Of a stretch of 38,914 nucleotides of DNA, positions 38,490 through 38,914 are shown in pieces. Each line of letters opens with the position of its first letter. Position 1 is the stretch's first letter. Source of the DNA: Gracilaria domingensis (lineage: Eukaryota > Rhodophyta > Florideophyceae > Gracilariales > Gracilariaceae); contig VCMS01000501.1 of the NCBI GenBank assembly GCA_022539475.1, forward strand, positions 1 to 38,914, in the 5' to 3' direction. Below the pieces are notes generated by a model, which was not told the origin of the DNA, ran no database searches, and saw only the letters and a list, made by a program, of their open reading frames with translations. Position numbers and translations under genes: made by a program.

Positions 38490-38914
38490 ACTTGTACCGC
38501 ACTGGAGTTTGCTCCGAGACAGTCACTTCCAGACGTTAAGTGTCTTTGCCATTCCAGTTCGTTCAGATCCGTGTATACCAAAGCTTCCATTAAAACATGT
38601 CTAGATAGTTTCCCCAGTCAATATCTTATGTTCCAGTGAACACCCCCATTACCAGCACGGCGGATGTCGAATCTTAAGATGATGCTAACATGTAAGCGAT
38701 AGCGATTGGCATTCAACAGATACAACAGCTATGCATATCCATTAGATTCAGCAGGCTCCCAGGTACTTCTCGTCCCAAAATCACAGTATTGCTCTCCACA
38801 CTTGTTGACAAAACTCCCAGTCCTTCCAGTATCTTCCTAGAAACTGAGTAAATAGTGGAGCAGGCATCACTTGGTACTAGGGGTATCCAAATGGAGCCTC
38901 CTATTCAAGCCGAC
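38490..38914. other. Right edge, no recognised gene
   Basis: No family signature on either strand. It may hold more of the SET-related gene on the minus strand, which would be cut by the window edge. Confidence 0.35.

Overview
The window looks like nuclear DNA of a eukaryote, from a draft assembly (one N at 22297). The evidence is a Ty3/gypsy chromovirus, a MULE-type DNA transposon with a SWIM zinc finger, and decayed relatives of eukaryote-only genes (HECT ubiquitin ligase, Notchless/NLE WD40 protein, ankyrin protein, SET domain). Moderate GC and intron-poor reading frames would suit a transposon-rich alga such as a florideophyte red alga. That is an inference, not something the sequence proves. 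Almost everything here is mobile or broken, and no intact housekeeping gene was recognised.

Layout. 1-563 is a left flank without a recognised gene. 569-3492 is a composite repeat unit ('X'): an AT-rich stretch, six copies of a ~161-bp satellite, two perfect hairpins and a longer imperfect hairpin. 3501-19690 is a MULE transposon with 511/509-bp terminal inverted repeats and an 838-codon transposase (4773-7289). Nested inside it at 7810-18803 is a nearly intact 10,994-bp chromovirus with two 541-bp LTRs (one mismatch), a CTGAC target duplication, gag, pol with a chromodomain, and an extra antisense gene between pol and the 3' LTR. 19696-22855 is a second direct copy of X; its distal third is full of indels. 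The pentamer GGCAT stands before X, between X and the MULE, and between the MULE and the second X.

22856-26940 has no recognisable gene. 26947-27342 is a fold-back locus: ~110-bp tandem palindromes whose centres read like TTAGGG facing CCCTAA. 27.7-33.7 kb holds pseudogenes: ankyrin repeats, then a HECT ubiquitin ligase of the UPL3/TRIP12/UFD4 class, then Notchless/NLE. Four Trp positions of the NLE relic are now stop codons. 34.5-38.1 kb carries two convergent unknown genes whose stop codons share one TTAA. A SET-domain remnant follows at 38.1-38.5 kb.

Most interesting unit: the chromovirus antisense module. It consists of two abutting reading frames on the minus strand (about 780 codons together) with an RGG-rich C-terminus and its own TATA-like box. 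The same 12-base polypurine motif lies on either side of it, at the 3' end of pol and just before the 3' LTR, as if an accessory gene had been placed between an old and a current polypurine tract.
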